Of a stretch of 64,000 nt of DNA, positions 50,476-58,965 are shown in pieces. Source of the stretch: Nocardia pseudobrasiliensis NBRC 108224 (GTDB lineage: Bacteria > Actinomycetota > Actinomycetes > Mycobacteriales > Mycobacteriaceae); the NCBI RefSeq assembly GCF_001613105.1, contig NZ_BDBS01000029.1, forward strand, positions 124,001 through 188,000. Direction: 5' to 3'. The notes beneath the pieces were generated by a model. That model saw only the letters and a program-made list of their open reading frames with translations. It made no database searches and was not told the origin of the DNA. How positions within the stretch are numbered: position 1 is the stretch's first letter; every line of letters starts with the position of its first letter. Both the position numbers and the translations under genes were made by a program.

Positions 50476-50813
50476 ATGTGGATGGCTGCCTGGCTGGGGA
50501 TGGCAGCGCTGGGTGCGACCACACATCCATTCCAATGGACGGCAACGGCTTTGGTGGCGACGTCGGCCATAACCCTGCTCATGCGAGCCCTGCGCCGTCC
50601 GACCGAGCCGATCCGAGGCGGCCCGCGGCTGCGTCATGGTCGGCTGCTGTGGTCGAGTCTCGCGCTGGCCGCCCTGGGCTGGGAGCTGTTCGCCCTGTCG
50701 CGGCAACCCGCCTGGGCGTTCCGGATCCGTCCCATCCCACCGTGTCCACACTGCTGGACCCCCTGCTTGAGCAGGGCCCGGGGCGGCTCGCAGGCTGGCT
50801 GGCCGTCGGCTGA
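50476..50813 (+). pseudogene. small membrane protein, frameshifted near 50725
   Basis: MWMAAWLGMAALGATTHPFQ then WTATALVATSAITLLMRALR and LLWSSLALAALGWELFALSR give two membrane helices; the expected continuation DPSHPTVSTLLDPLLEQGPG with RLAGWLAVG is in another frame and ends at 50813. The HPTxSTLLDP motif is common in a small actinobacterial membrane protein encoded before DUF6186-type genes. An alternative start at 50427 lies in the second frame. Confidence 0.6.
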
Positions 50814-50824
50814 CGGCTGTTGCG

Positions 50825-50992
50825 GTGATCCTCACCGGAGCGGCCGGCGCGGCCGAGCTCGCCGCACGCGCCAACCACGACCGCCTCACCACCTTCGGCG
50901 AAACCCTGCGCCTGCTGCTGCGGTCGAAAGTGTTGCGGTTACTCGCGATCCTCCTCTGGGCCTGGCTGGGCTGGCATTTCCTCGCACGTTGA
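50825..50992 (+). CDS. DUF6186-like small membrane protein, 55 aa
   Basis: A frame of only 55 residues from GTG 50825: VILTGAAGAAELAARANHDR, then TFGETLRLLLRSKVLR and LLAILLWAWLGWHFLAR at the end. The terminal WLGWHFLAR helix and TFGE motif are typical of this family of short two-helix membrane proteins. It follows the previous membrane protein by 11 bp, the usual gene order. The exact start is uncertain. Confidence 0.65.
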   Translation: MILTGAAGAAELAARANHDRLTTFGETLRLLLRSKVLRLLAILLWAWLGWHFLAR

Positions 50993-51186
50993 GCTCTGCG
51001 GCGGCCCGAAGGAACGGGTCATTGGACTTTTCCCATGTGAGCACGAATGGGTTCGGGACTGCCGCTGGTGTGTAAAAACGGTGCTTTGCGGATTGATCGC
51101 TGAGTGGAGCAGATGGCAAGCCCGCCATCGTTGCACTGAGTAATCAGCACGCTTCGCGACTGCCGATCAGACACAGACCTTGGCGA

Positions 51187-51999
51187 TCAGGCCGGTTCAT
51201 CAGCTTCGTCGGCGGACACATAGTCCACCACCTCGAACCATCGATCGAAATGCAGTCGACTGCCCTGCTCCACATACGACGACTTGGAAAACAGCGCCGG
51301 TATCACCTCGTCGTCTTCGCCGTTCAGCTCGTATTCCCACTCATCCCAATCCTCAGCAGCCGACGAGCCGGCAGCTTCAGCACTGACCATGCCCCGTTCG
51401 AGGATCAGATGCAGAGCCAGATCCTCTGCCACCGAACGAGTCACACACTCCATACCGCCGCCCTCGGCACGCACCACACGCTGCCGCAACCCTTCGACAG
51501 TGCAGTGCAACCGGAAGACGAAGTCGTAGTCGTAACGGGGAAGCCATTGCGCAGGCAGCGATCCCTCGAGCCAGCTCACGTCGAGTTCCCCCAAGTGTGT
51601 ACCGCGAGGCTGCTTGCCCAACCGGGACAGCTCATCGCTCAACTGGTCCCGGAAGATGTCACACCCCGACGCGAAAAGACGAGCGCGGCTTTCACCGAAC
51701 TCCCGCTCGAGCCATGCCGAATACGAGTCGTCGAACTTCGCCTTCGGAAAGTCCTCCCACCTCTCATCCGAATCACCCGTCGACTCACCGGACTCGGGCA
51801 GACTCCGCCATCGCAACGCCACGCAGATTCCCCGCACCTTGTCCCGACGCACGGAACTGCCCGCCTCGTAACGGCGCCACGTCTCACTTCCCACGCTGGC
51901 CGCTCGTGCCGCTTCCTCGATGGTCAAGCCCAGCGCCTCGCGCCGCCTACGGAGTGAGCTGCCGAACTCAGGGCCACCGCTGACAACCTTCGGAGTCAT
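51187..51999 (-). CDS. XRE-family helix-turn-helix regulator with large C-terminal domain
   Basis: 270 residues. The HTH is near the N-terminus (about 12-60): FGSSLRRRREALGLTIEEAA, RAASVGSETWRRYEAGSSVR. The rest is an acidic domain with an aromatic-rich middle (WLPRYDYDFVFRLH) and many Asp/Glu (DWDEWEYELNGEDDEV), unrecognised. It probably represses its own promoter through the repeats at 52011-52034. A likely regulator of the neighbouring accessory region. ATG at 51999, AAGGAG upstream. Confidence 0.85.
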   Translation of the reverse strand: MTPKVVSGGPEFGSSLRRRREALGLTIEEAARAASVGSETWRRYEAGSSVRRDKVRGICVALRWRSLPESGESTGDSDERWEDFPKAKFDDSYSAWLEREFGESRARLFASGCDIFRDQLSDELSRLGKQPRGTHLGELDVSWLEGSLPAQWLPRYDYDFVFRLHCTVEGLRQRVVRAEGGGMECVTRSVAEDLALHLILERGMVSAEAAGSSAAEDWDEWEYELNGEDDEVIPALFSKSSYVEQGSRLHFDRWFEVVDYVSADEADEPA

Positions 52000-52010
52000 T
52001 CGATCTCCTT

Positions 52011-52040
52011 ACTGATGCATCACTGATGCCTCAGTATAAC
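52011..52040 (-). promoter_or_regulatory. promoter and operator of the XRE regulator
   Basis: Reverse strand: a -10-like TATACT followed by GAGGCATCAGTGATGCATCA and GT. ACTGATGC occurs twice as a direct repeat 11 bp apart on the plus strand and once inverted (ACTGAGGC). The block lies between the -10 and the ribosome binding site AAGGAG, so bound protein would stop transcription. Confidence 0.6.
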
Positions 52041-52786
52041 TCCGCAAACTTCGATTCGGCGGCGCCGCGAAGCACCTATCCGTCGCCACACAGCAGCAAC
52101 CGCCAAACCCAGGGGCCTCCGAATGCTCCAGGGCTGCGCGAGATCCTGAGGAGTACGTGAGCACAGCATTCCGAGGACTGACGCCGCACGACGCGGACAC
52201 CGCACACGGACAACACGAGGGTCCAGCACCGGGATGCGACCAAGGGTCTGGTCACGGCCGGCGCGGCGATGATCGGCACGAAAAGCTGTCTGGAGCAGCG
52301 AAAACGGCGATCTCCCGCCCGTTGGCAAGTTCTTGGAAACATGACTCTGGAGTAAGAATCAGATCAAGCCCAAAAACGGGCCCTGATCTGCATGGATACC
52401 ATGGCGCCAAAGAGACTCGATTCCTAACCCCGCACACTGCCAGTGTGGGTGCCTGCCCGACTTGGGCGGTTTGGGTGTTGGATTTGTTTCCTTCTACTTA
52501 TCCAACATCTATCGGGATAGAGATTGCGGCCCACGATGTCGAGCATTGGTCGTATGAGAGCGGAACCGCGGACAAGTCTTAGGTGCCCACAGCCTGGATC
52601 GGAATCACACCGGCAGAGTTGGGCGACGGTTCGGTATCCCGCGATCCCTACCAATCCCGTTATCGAAGAACGGTGACGCCCCACCGGGATCAGTCCACCT
52701 ACCCATGAGGGTCAGTGCACGACATCCCGCCGAGCCCAGGACCCGATCCCCGCGATGCCACTTGAACCCCGAAGGGAGAACAGGAA
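52041..52786. other. accessory intergenic region
   Basis: ORFs on both strands (the largest at 52157-52582) have poor third-position bias, no ribosome binding site and no known domain. Lower GC near 52470-52540. The only feature recognised is the first 32-bp inverted repeat. Confidence 0.35.
52476..52507. repeat. 32-bp inverted-repeat site, copy 1
   Basis: TGTTGGA-N18-TCCAACA with spacer starting TTTGTTTC. Copy 2 at 53585-53616 has the same arms, the same spacer length and the same first eight spacer bases. Confidence 0.7.
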
Positions 52787-53514
52787 TGAACGAACCAATG
52801 GACAGCAGACCTGCACTGACACTGATTACCCGAGGCAATGTCGCCCGGCCCGAGGAGGACGGGATACCGAGCAAGTACGGCTATCCGCCCGACGAGGACA
52901 GGTACGACCGATTCGGTCGACTGCTACCGAGCTGGGGGATATACGACCGCCGGAAGGTGAAGAACAACGGTGGCGGCAACTGGCGGGCCTGGTACACCGA
53001 CACCGACGCAGGGCGGTTCGTCCAGGATTTCAGGCTGCAGCGCGACGCCGAGGACTGGGCATGTGGGCACGCGGAAGCCTTGTACCAGTTCAGCTATGAC
53101 GATTACCTGCAGCAGGCGACAGCCGAGGAGATCCGCCGCGATCTGTTCGAGCGCCGGCACGAGATGCTCGAAGGCTGGAAGGGCTTCCACGGAGGGCATG
53201 ATCTCCACGCGGCTCGGTGCAATGGCTACGGCTACGGGCATGAGACTCCGCGCGGGATCCTGGTTGCCGTCTGGACGGCGGCGCGCGCGGTCACCGTGCG
53301 GTATCGCGATGATCGAGGCAAGATCCGCGCCGCCGGGCCCGGCATGACATGCAACATCCGGGACAACTTTCTGGAGGTCCTCAGCCCGGCCAACACACCC
53401 GGCGCGGTCATGACCCGCGTCCACATCGACTCCGTCATCAGCATCGAGGTCTTCGCGGATGACAACTGGGATCACATGCGCGAAACTCCCCGCGCCACCT
53501 CAGGACGCAGCTAG
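52787..53514 (+). CDS. hypothetical accessory protein, 242 aa
   Basis: Starts MNEPMDSRPALTLITRGNVA at 52787 after GGGAGAACAGGA. Notable segments: YGYPPDEDRYDRFGRLLPSW, NNGGGNWRAWYTDTDAGRF, RRDLFERRHEMLEGWKGFHG and the beta-rich end VAVWTAARAVTVRYRDDRGK, LEVLSPANTPGAVMTRVHID. No recognised family. Flanked by the two 32-bp inverted repeats. Likely part of the mobile region. Confidence 0.65.
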
Positions 53515-53584
53515 CGCGATGGTCTCCTGAGATCCAGGCGGATCGAATCCCTGACCGCCAGTGCCTGCTACGGGCCAAGTTAGG

Positions 53585-53616
53585 TGTTGGATTTGTTTCT
53601 TTCGGATTTTCCAACA
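53585..53616. repeat. 32-bp inverted-repeat site, copy 2
   Basis: TGTTGGA-N18-TCCAACA, 1109 bp after copy 1 and 70 bp after the stop of the 52787 gene. The rest of 53515-53944 holds no supported gene. Confidence 0.7.
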
Positions 53617-53944
53617 GTGCCGAAAGTGGCGCATCGCGGCATCTGTTGATGAGTATGGAAGGTACGACGGCGTATCAGACAGCAACGCCGGATCGCAGGC
53701 TCACGGACTGTGCCCAGCACATCTCGGCCTGACCTCGCTCGATGCCGCACCACGGCGCAACCTTCCCCACAGCCCACAGAGCTATCAGTCAGCAATCGCC
53801 ATGGTGCTTGCCATACCCATTCCGAAAGAAGACGCTCAATGCTAACCCGCACCAGGAGACTCAAGGCCGGCAACACCATAGCGGTACCCGGCATACGACC
53901 ACCGCAGCACTGATAACGGGGACTTATGCGAACACCGAGCCGTC

Positions 53945-54133
53945 ATGGACAACGAGGCCCCCGACCCCGAGCAGCAACCCAGTCGAGCCCACGACCCGAT
54001 CACGGACACCGACGACAACGCCCCCGTATCTATTACGTTCCCCGATCACCCGCCTGAACTGAACTCGGCCGCAGCTGCAGTACTCGTACGGATCCTGCTG
54101 CGCCACGCGCAATCCCAACAAGACACCGTGTAA
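53945..54133 (+). CDS. small acidic protein upstream of the recombinase
   Basis: 62 residues: MDNEAPDPEQQPSRAHDPIT, DTDDNAPVSITFPDHPPELN, SAAAAVLVRILLRHAQSQQD. A disordered acidic start and one C-terminal helix. Short proteins of this type often precede integrase or recombinase genes in actinobacterial elements. It ends 22 bp before the recombinase start. Confidence 0.55.
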   Translation: MDNEAPDPEQQPSRAHDPITDTDDNAPVSITFPDHPPELNSAAAAVLVRILLRHAQSQQDTV

Positions 54134-54155
54134 GGAAGACAAGGAGACGCCCACG

Positions 54156-55892
54156 ATGCCGAACGAATCAGACGAGTGGGCCGTCCTCGATGAGATGCTC
54201 GGTATCGAAGTCGACGACGAGGAGTTCGATCCGAATCGGTTGTTCGCGTTCGTGGGCCGCGTCTCCACCGAAGACCACCAGGACCCGGAGACCTCCTACA
54301 ACTGGCAGCTCGCCAGAGCCACGGCTGTCGCACCCGGAGAAATCGTCGGGACCTATTTCGACATCGGGCACTCCCGATCCGTACCGTGGGACCGACGGCC
54401 CGAAGCGGCCAGGCTCCTCGCCGATTTGAAGAATCCCAAGCGCCGCTGGAGGGCCATCGTCGTCGGCGAAGGCCAGAGATGCTGGTACGGCAACCAATTC
54501 AGCCTCGTTGCACCGCGGCTCAACGCCTACGGCGTCGAAATCTGGATCCCGGAGCTGGGCGGTCGATTCGACCCGCAGAACACCGCCCACAATATGATGA
54601 TGAACATGCTCGGCGGCATGAGCCAATCCGAGCGTCAGCACGTCCAGCAGCGCACCCGGGCCGCCATGGACGCGCAGGTTCTCAACGAAGGTCGCCATCA
54701 GGGCGGCCGGGCACCCTACGGCTACACCGCTGTCGACGGAGCACCGCATCCGAACCCCAGTCGGGCCGCCGCGGGCCTCAAGCTTCGAATTCTCGTCATA
54801 GACGAACAAGCCGCCGCCGTGGTGCAACGCATCTTTCGCGCCTACATCGCGGGGACTGGCCTCAAGGCCATCGCCAACATGCTCAACCACGAGGGCATCC
54901 CCTGCCCATCAGCACACCGGCCGGAACAGAACACCCACCGATCCGGCGACGGCTGGCAAATGACCACAGTCGCCGCCATTCTGGACAACCCCCGATACAC
55001 CGGGTACGCAGTGTCCGGCCGGGCAACCAAACACGAAGAGCTCGTAGACCCCGACGACGTAGCCGCCGGCCACATCGTGCGCTTCCGACGCTCCTCCCCC
55101 GACCGAATCATCCGATCACGCAGGCCCGCGCACCCGTCCATCGTGTCCGTCGCCACATTCACCGAAGCCCAACTGGTTCGCCGCCGCCGCGCAGCATCCG
55201 GTAACCGGGCGCGGACTCGCCTCGAACGCACGCGCTTGAACACCGGCCCACGCGTGTACGAGCTTCGAGGCCGGATCCGTTGCGACATCTGCGATCGGAA
55301 GATGCAAGGTGAGACCCCGAACGGCGGCGTGTATTACCGATGCGTCGCTCGGACACTTCCCCCGGGAAGTCCAATGCACGCCGACCACCCCAAAACTGTG
55401 AACCTGCGAGAGGCGCACCTCACTCTCCCCCTCAACGCATGGATCGCCGAACGATTCAACCCGAGCCACCGGGCACAGACCATCGAAGCCTTGGTTGCCG
55501 CGCAAGCCGACGAGGACAACGATATTCGCCGCCAAATCCTGCGCCGTCGATTCAACGAAGCCGAGGCCAAACTCGATCGACACCGCACCGCCCTCGAGGC
55601 GGGCGTGGACCCGGCAGTGCTCGTCGACGCCATCAACGCCGCCCAAGCGGAAAAGACTGCAGCCCAAGCCGAATTGGATCGGATGCCGCAAATCGTTCGG
55701 CTCTCCGCGCTGGAGTTCGAGAAGCTGATCGACTCCTACGGCGATATCGCCGCCGTCCTCGACGCGGGCACCCCGCACGATCGCGCCGCCCTGTACGCGG
55801 CGCTGAATCTGGAGATCCGCTACCGGCCGCGAGAGCAACTCGCGACCGTCAGCGTGTGTGTGGTTAATACTGGTGTCCGGAGGGGGACTTGA
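54156..55892 (+). CDS. large serine recombinase (integrase)
   Basis: 578 residues. The resolvase domain begins FVGRVSTEDHQDPETSYNWQ, with the catalytic Ser in GRVSTE, and contains GGMSQSERQHVQQRTRAAMD. The recombinase domain has GGRAPYGYTAVDGAPH, VVQRIFRAYIAGTGLKAIAN and ILDNPRYTGYAVSGRATKHE. A zinc-ribbon CDICDRKMQGETPNGGVYYR (with Cys after) and a coiled coil (RRRFNEAEAKLDRHRTALEA) complete the large serine integrase layout. The last about seven codons are provided by the 3' end of the adjacent tRNA-Leu gene, which marks the likely attachment site. RBS AAGGAG upstream. Confidence 0.93.
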   Translation: MPNESDEWAVLDEMLGIEVDDEEFDPNRLFAFVGRVSTEDHQDPETSYNWQLARATAVAPGEIVGTYFDIGHSRSVPWDRRPEAARLLADLKNPKRRWRAIVVGEGQRCWYGNQFSLVAPRLNAYGVEIWIPELGGRFDPQNTAHNMMMNMLGGMSQSERQHVQQRTRAAMDAQVLNEGRHQGGRAPYGYTAVDGAPHPNPSRAAAGLKLRILVIDEQAAAVVQRIFRAYIAGTGLKAIANMLNHEGIPCPSAHRPEQNTHRSGDGWQMTTVAAILDNPRYTGYAVSGRATKHEELVDPDDVAAGHIVRFRRSSPDRIIRSRRPAHPSIVSVATFTEAQLVRRRRAASGNRARTRLERTRLNTGPRVYELRGRIRCDICDRKMQGETPNGGVYYRCVARTLPPGSPMHADHPKTVNLREAHLTLPLNAWIAERFNPSHRAQTIEALVAAQADEDNDIRRQILRRRFNEAEAKLDRHRTALEAGVDPAVLVDAINAAQAEKTAAQAELDRMPQIVRLSALEFEKLIDSYGDIAAVLDAGTPHDRAALYAALNLEIRYRPREQLATVSVCVVNTGVRRGT

Positions 55893-55959
55893 ACCCCCAC
55901 GCCCGTTAATAGGGCACTAGCACCTCAAGCTAGCGCGTCTGCCATTCCGCCACCCGGAC
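55871..55959 (-). tRNA. tRNA-Leu (GAG), copy 1, CCA encoded
   Basis: The reverse strand reads GTCCGGGTGGCGGAATGGCA at the 5' end, anticodon loop CTTGAGG (anticodon GAG), a long variable arm (TGCCCTATTAACGGGC) and T-arm GGGGGTTCAAGTCCCCC, closing TCCGGAC-A-CCA. A class II tRNA of about 86 nt plus CCA. The recombinase stop lies inside its 3' end. Confidence 0.95.
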
Positions 55960-56078
55960 CGGTGATGCTGGGCAAGCTTAGCGGATGGGGTCGGGAAGAA
56001 TGAAATCCGTTGGTCCGGGGGTGGTTTCGGACACAGGAGCAGTGGGGTTTTCATCACCGCTATCTGCTGGCGTATCGG

Positions 56079-56942
56079 TCAGCGGGGGAAGGTGTTGATC
56101 GCGGTGAAGACCAGGTTGATCAGGGCTACGGGGACGAAGATTCCGGCCCACCATCGCAGGCTCTTGCGGCAGGCGCCGCGGAGCCAGTTGGGGTCGCGGC
56201 TGTAGATGCCCGAACTGGTTGCCGCCCAGGCCAGGACGAAGCCGAGCGTCGCGATGTACTGGATGACGGTCCGGGCATTGCCGTGGCCGAACAGGGCCAG
56301 GATCGACAGGGCGATGGCGGCGCAGAAGGCGACGGTCGCGAATTGGGTGGCGCGGACGACCTGTTCGAGTCCCCTCGCGATATCCGTCCGCGACGCGGCG
56401 GGTCGCTCCGACTGGGTCGTTGGCACTGCCTCCGGCGTCGACGGCCCGCGCAGTCGAGCCTGCCGGAGCCGCTCGAATCCCGCCCGGACTTTGATCGGCA
56501 GCAGCCGGACAACACCCGAAAACGGTCGTGCGTAACCCTTTTCGTAGAGGAGAGTGGAGCCCGCCGCGCGCAGCCGCAGTACACCCACGCCACGTTCGGC
56601 GCGATCCACGATCCGGTCCCTGCCGTCCAAGGTCTGCCAGCGCTGGATCGTCGCCACGACCTCATGCCCATAGCGATACTTCCGGGGCCGGTTGTGATGG
56701 CGGCAACGCTGCCATTCACCCGTCACCCAGTTGCGGCACGGCCGCCCCTTACTGGTCCGGGGGTACGCGCAGTGCACCGGCCACACCCGTCCGCGCAGGA
56801 ACCAGAGCAGGGCCGATACCACCGCGAGGTAGACGGGGAACAGACCGCCGATCCACAGCGGCCACGGTATCGGCGAGACAGCGTCGAGCCGACCGGCGAT
56901 CCACTGCAAAGTCGAAGGCAGCAGGGAAAGATAGTCATTCAT
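56079..56942 (-). CDS. membrane protein, unknown
   Basis: 287 residues. An N-terminal membrane helix (LWIGGLFPVYLAVVSALLWF) is followed by a Cys/His-rich cytoplasmic segment (CAYPRTSKGRPCRNWVTGEW then QRCRHHNR) and a basic region; the C-terminal third has three helices (FATVAFCAAIALSILALFGH, TVIQYIATLGFVLAWAATSS and WWAGIFVPVALINLVFTAIN). The CxPRT-GxPCxN pattern may bind metal or nucleic acid. Unrecognised. It sits alone between the two tRNA-Leu genes. Confidence 0.75.
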   Translation of the reverse strand: MNDYLSLLPSTLQWIAGRLDAVSPIPWPLWIGGLFPVYLAVVSALLWFLRGRVWPVHCAYPRTSKGRPCRNWVTGEWQRCRHHNRPRKYRYGHEVVATIQRWQTLDGRDRIVDRAERGVGVLRLRAAGSTLLYEKGYARPFSGVVRLLPIKVRAGFERLRQARLRGPSTPEAVPTTQSERPAASRTDIARGLEQVVRATQFATVAFCAAIALSILALFGHGNARTVIQYIATLGFVLAWAATSSGIYSRDPNWLRGACRKSLRWWAGIFVPVALINLVFTAINTFPR

Positions 56943-57057
56943 CGGATTCGCCCCCCTTCGGTCACTCCCCCGTACCGCACGACATCGACGATTATGACCC
57001 GCCGATCCCCTGCGCCACGGGAGCTTCGCGAATCCGAACGGCCAAGGGCGGCAATGA

Positions 57058-57088
57058 GAAAAGCCCCCGACCTGAGCCGGAGGCTTTA
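57058..57088 (-). terminator. Rho-independent-type terminator of tRNA-Leu copy 2
   Basis: Reverse AAAGCCTCCGG...CGGGGGCTTTT: a GC-rich stem flanked by A- and T-runs, 30 bp after the tRNA 3' end. Confidence 0.7.
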
Positions 57089-57118
57089 TCTGTAACCCTG
57101 AGTTACATCTACTTCGTG

Positions 57119-57204
57119 TGTCCGGAGGGGGACTTGAACCCCCACGCCCATTAATAGGGCACTAGCACCTCAAGCTAGCGCGTCTGCCATTCCGCCACCC
57201 GGAC
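57119..57204 (-). tRNA. tRNA-Leu (GAG), copy 2, CCA not encoded
   Basis: The same sequence as copy 1 except one base in the variable arm (ATTAATGGGC for ATTAACGGGC on the reverse strand); the 3' flank is CAC instead of CCA. The 30 bp on the 5' side (ACCGGTGGTGCT then GCAAGGTTA) also resemble those of copy 1, so the whole gene with its promoter was duplicated. Confidence 0.95.
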
Positions 57205-57307
57205 CGGTGGTGCTCAGCAAGGTTATCGGATCCGTCCGCGAGGTCCAAATCACGGGGTTACGTGCAGGTCTGCGGCCGTGTTTGCTGAGCGCCGCCAGCA
57301 AACAGCG

Positions 57308-57622
57308 TCAGTTCTTCAGGGCCTCGAGCAGGGCGGCCCGCTGACGGGAGCCCAGGCCGCCGATGCGGCGGTCGGCGGGGATGTCGGCCTCGTCCATGAG
57401 CTTGGCGGCCTTGACCGGGCCGATGCCGGGGAGCGCCTTGATGACGGCCGCGACCTTGGTCTTCTTGACCAGGTCTTCCTTGTCCGCGCGCTTGAGGACC
57501 TCGGCCATGGAGACCTTGCCCTTGCGAACCTGCTCGATCAGTTCCGACCGGGCCTTGCGGACCGCGGCCGCCTTGGCCAGCGCTGCTGAGCGTTGCTCGG
57601 CGGTCATGGTGGGAAGTGCCAT
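57308..57622 (-). CDS. mihF: mycobacterial-type integration host factor
   Basis: 104 residues: MALPTMTAEQRSAALAKAAA, RKARSELIEQVRKGKVSMAE, VLKRADKEDLVKKTKVAAVI, then KALPGIGPVKAAKLMDEADI with DRRIGGLGSRQRAAL. This is the actinobacterial mIHF with its helix-two-turn-helix DNA-binding core (LPGIGPVKA). A nucleoid protein needed for integrase reactions such as that of phage L5. Start ATG at 57622. Confidence 0.97.
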   Translation of the reverse strand: MALPTMTAEQRSAALAKAAAVRKARSELIEQVRKGKVSMAEVLKRADKEDLVKKTKVAAVIKALPGIGPVKAAKLMDEADIPADRRIGGLGSRQRAALLEALKN

Positions 57623-57907
57623 GTCTACAACCTTTCACTCGTTCGCTGGAACCTCAACGGCACCGATTGAACATCACCGAAGCGCGGGTGGCGGTTCGAC
57701 ACACCGCGAGGAAAATCGAGGTCGCGACCGTAACGACCGGGAAGGCTGCCCGGTATGCGGGTGATTTGCCGGGCTCGTCGACGGGCTGGACATGTGATCT
57801 TGATGCTCGGAAAGGTTTGCCGACCGGGCGATCGAGGGCGACAGTGGGTTCCGGCGCCGCGGTCAGATCGACCGCGGCCCGACGCGAATGACGTAGAAGG
57901 AGACGAA

Positions 57908-58900
57908 GTGCGCTTCGGCATTTTCATCCCGCAGGGTTGGCGGCTCGATCTGGTCGGTATCGACCCCGCGGCGCAGTGGGAGGTGATGCGCGATCTGGCG
58001 CAGCGGGCCGACGCGAACGAGGCATGGGAGTCGCTGTGGGTGTACGACCACTTCCACACCGTCCCGGCGCCCACCGAGGAGGCCACCCACGAGGCGTGGA
58101 CGCTGATGGCCGCGTTCGCCGCGACCACCTCCCGGGTGCGGCTGGGCCAGATGTGCACCGCGATGGCCTACCGCAATCCGGCCTATCTGGCGAAAGTGGC
58201 GGCCACCACCGACATCATCTCCGGCGGCCGGGTCGAGATGGGCATCGGCGCGGGCTGGTACGAGCACGAGTGGCGCGCCTACGGGTACGGATTCCCGCCC
58301 GCCGGTGAGCGTTTGGGCCGGCTCGACGAGGGCGTGGAGATCCTCCGGCAGGCCTGGACCACCGGCGAGGCGACGCTGGACGGCAAGTACTACCAGGTCG
58401 ACCACGCCATCGTTCGCCCGCTTCCCTTGCAGCGGGGCGGCATTCCGATCTGGGTCGCGGGCGGCGGCGAGAAGAAGACGCTGCGCATCGCCGCGCAATA
58501 CGCCCAGTACACCAATTTCACCGGCGATCCGACCGAATTCGCGCGCAAATCCGACATCCTGCGCGAGCACTGCACCCGGCTCGGCACCGATTTCGACGCG
58601 ATCGTGCGCAGCGCGAACTTCAACGTGGTCATCGCCGAAACCGAGGCCGAGGTCGAACAGCGCCTGGCCGATCTCGAGGCCCGCCTCGCCACCGCCGCGG
58701 GTCCCGAACAGGCCAAGGGCTTCGTCGACAGCATATTCCGCACCTCCCAGGGCGTCGGCACCCCGGAGCAGGTCGTCGAAAGGCTCACGCGCCTACGCGA
58801 TCTCGGCCTGGGTTACACCATCGCCAACTTCCCGGAATCCGCCTACGACACCTCGGGCATCGAACTGTTCGAACGCGAGGTCATCCCGGCGCTGCGCTGA
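57908..58900 (+). CDS. LLM-class F420-dependent oxidoreductase
   Basis: 330 residues, luciferase-like TIM barrel: VRFGIFIPQGWRLDL at the start, ESLWVYDHFHTVPAPTEEAT, RVRLGQMCTAMAYRNPAYLA, TTDIISGGRVEMGIGAGWYE and IPIWVAGGGEKKTLRIAAQY. The DHF and GAGWYEHEW motifs are typical of F420-using members. Substrate unknown. GTG at 57908 with AAGGAG; the upstream frame from 57755 has no support. The lipase-like gene follows by 65 bp. Confidence 0.92.
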   Translation: MRFGIFIPQGWRLDLVGIDPAAQWEVMRDLAQRADANEAWESLWVYDHFHTVPAPTEEATHEAWTLMAAFAATTSRVRLGQMCTAMAYRNPAYLAKVAATTDIISGGRVEMGIGAGWYEHEWRAYGYGFPPAGERLGRLDEGVEILRQAWTTGEATLDGKYYQVDHAIVRPLPLQRGGIPIWVAGGGEKKTLRIAAQYAQYTNFTGDPTEFARKSDILREHCTRLGTDFDAIVRSANFNVVIAETEAEVEQRLADLEARLATAAGPEQAKGFVDSIFRTSQGVGTPEQVVERLTRLRDLGLGYTIANFPESAYDTSGIELFEREVIPALR

Positions 58901-58965
58901 TCCGACCTGCCGCGGCCGCTGCCGGATGGAAGAATCGGACCGGTCGGTCAGGAGAGGAGTTCGGC

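Noticed and set aside
52157..52582. Forward ORF of 141 codons in the accessory gap
   Set aside because: Poor coding bias, no start signal, and it runs through the 32-bp inverted repeat.
53520..53560. tRNA-like stretch GGATCGAATCCCTGACCGCC
   Set aside because: The stem pairing does not fit a T-arm and no acceptor or anticodon arm can be drawn; not called as a tRNA or attachment site.
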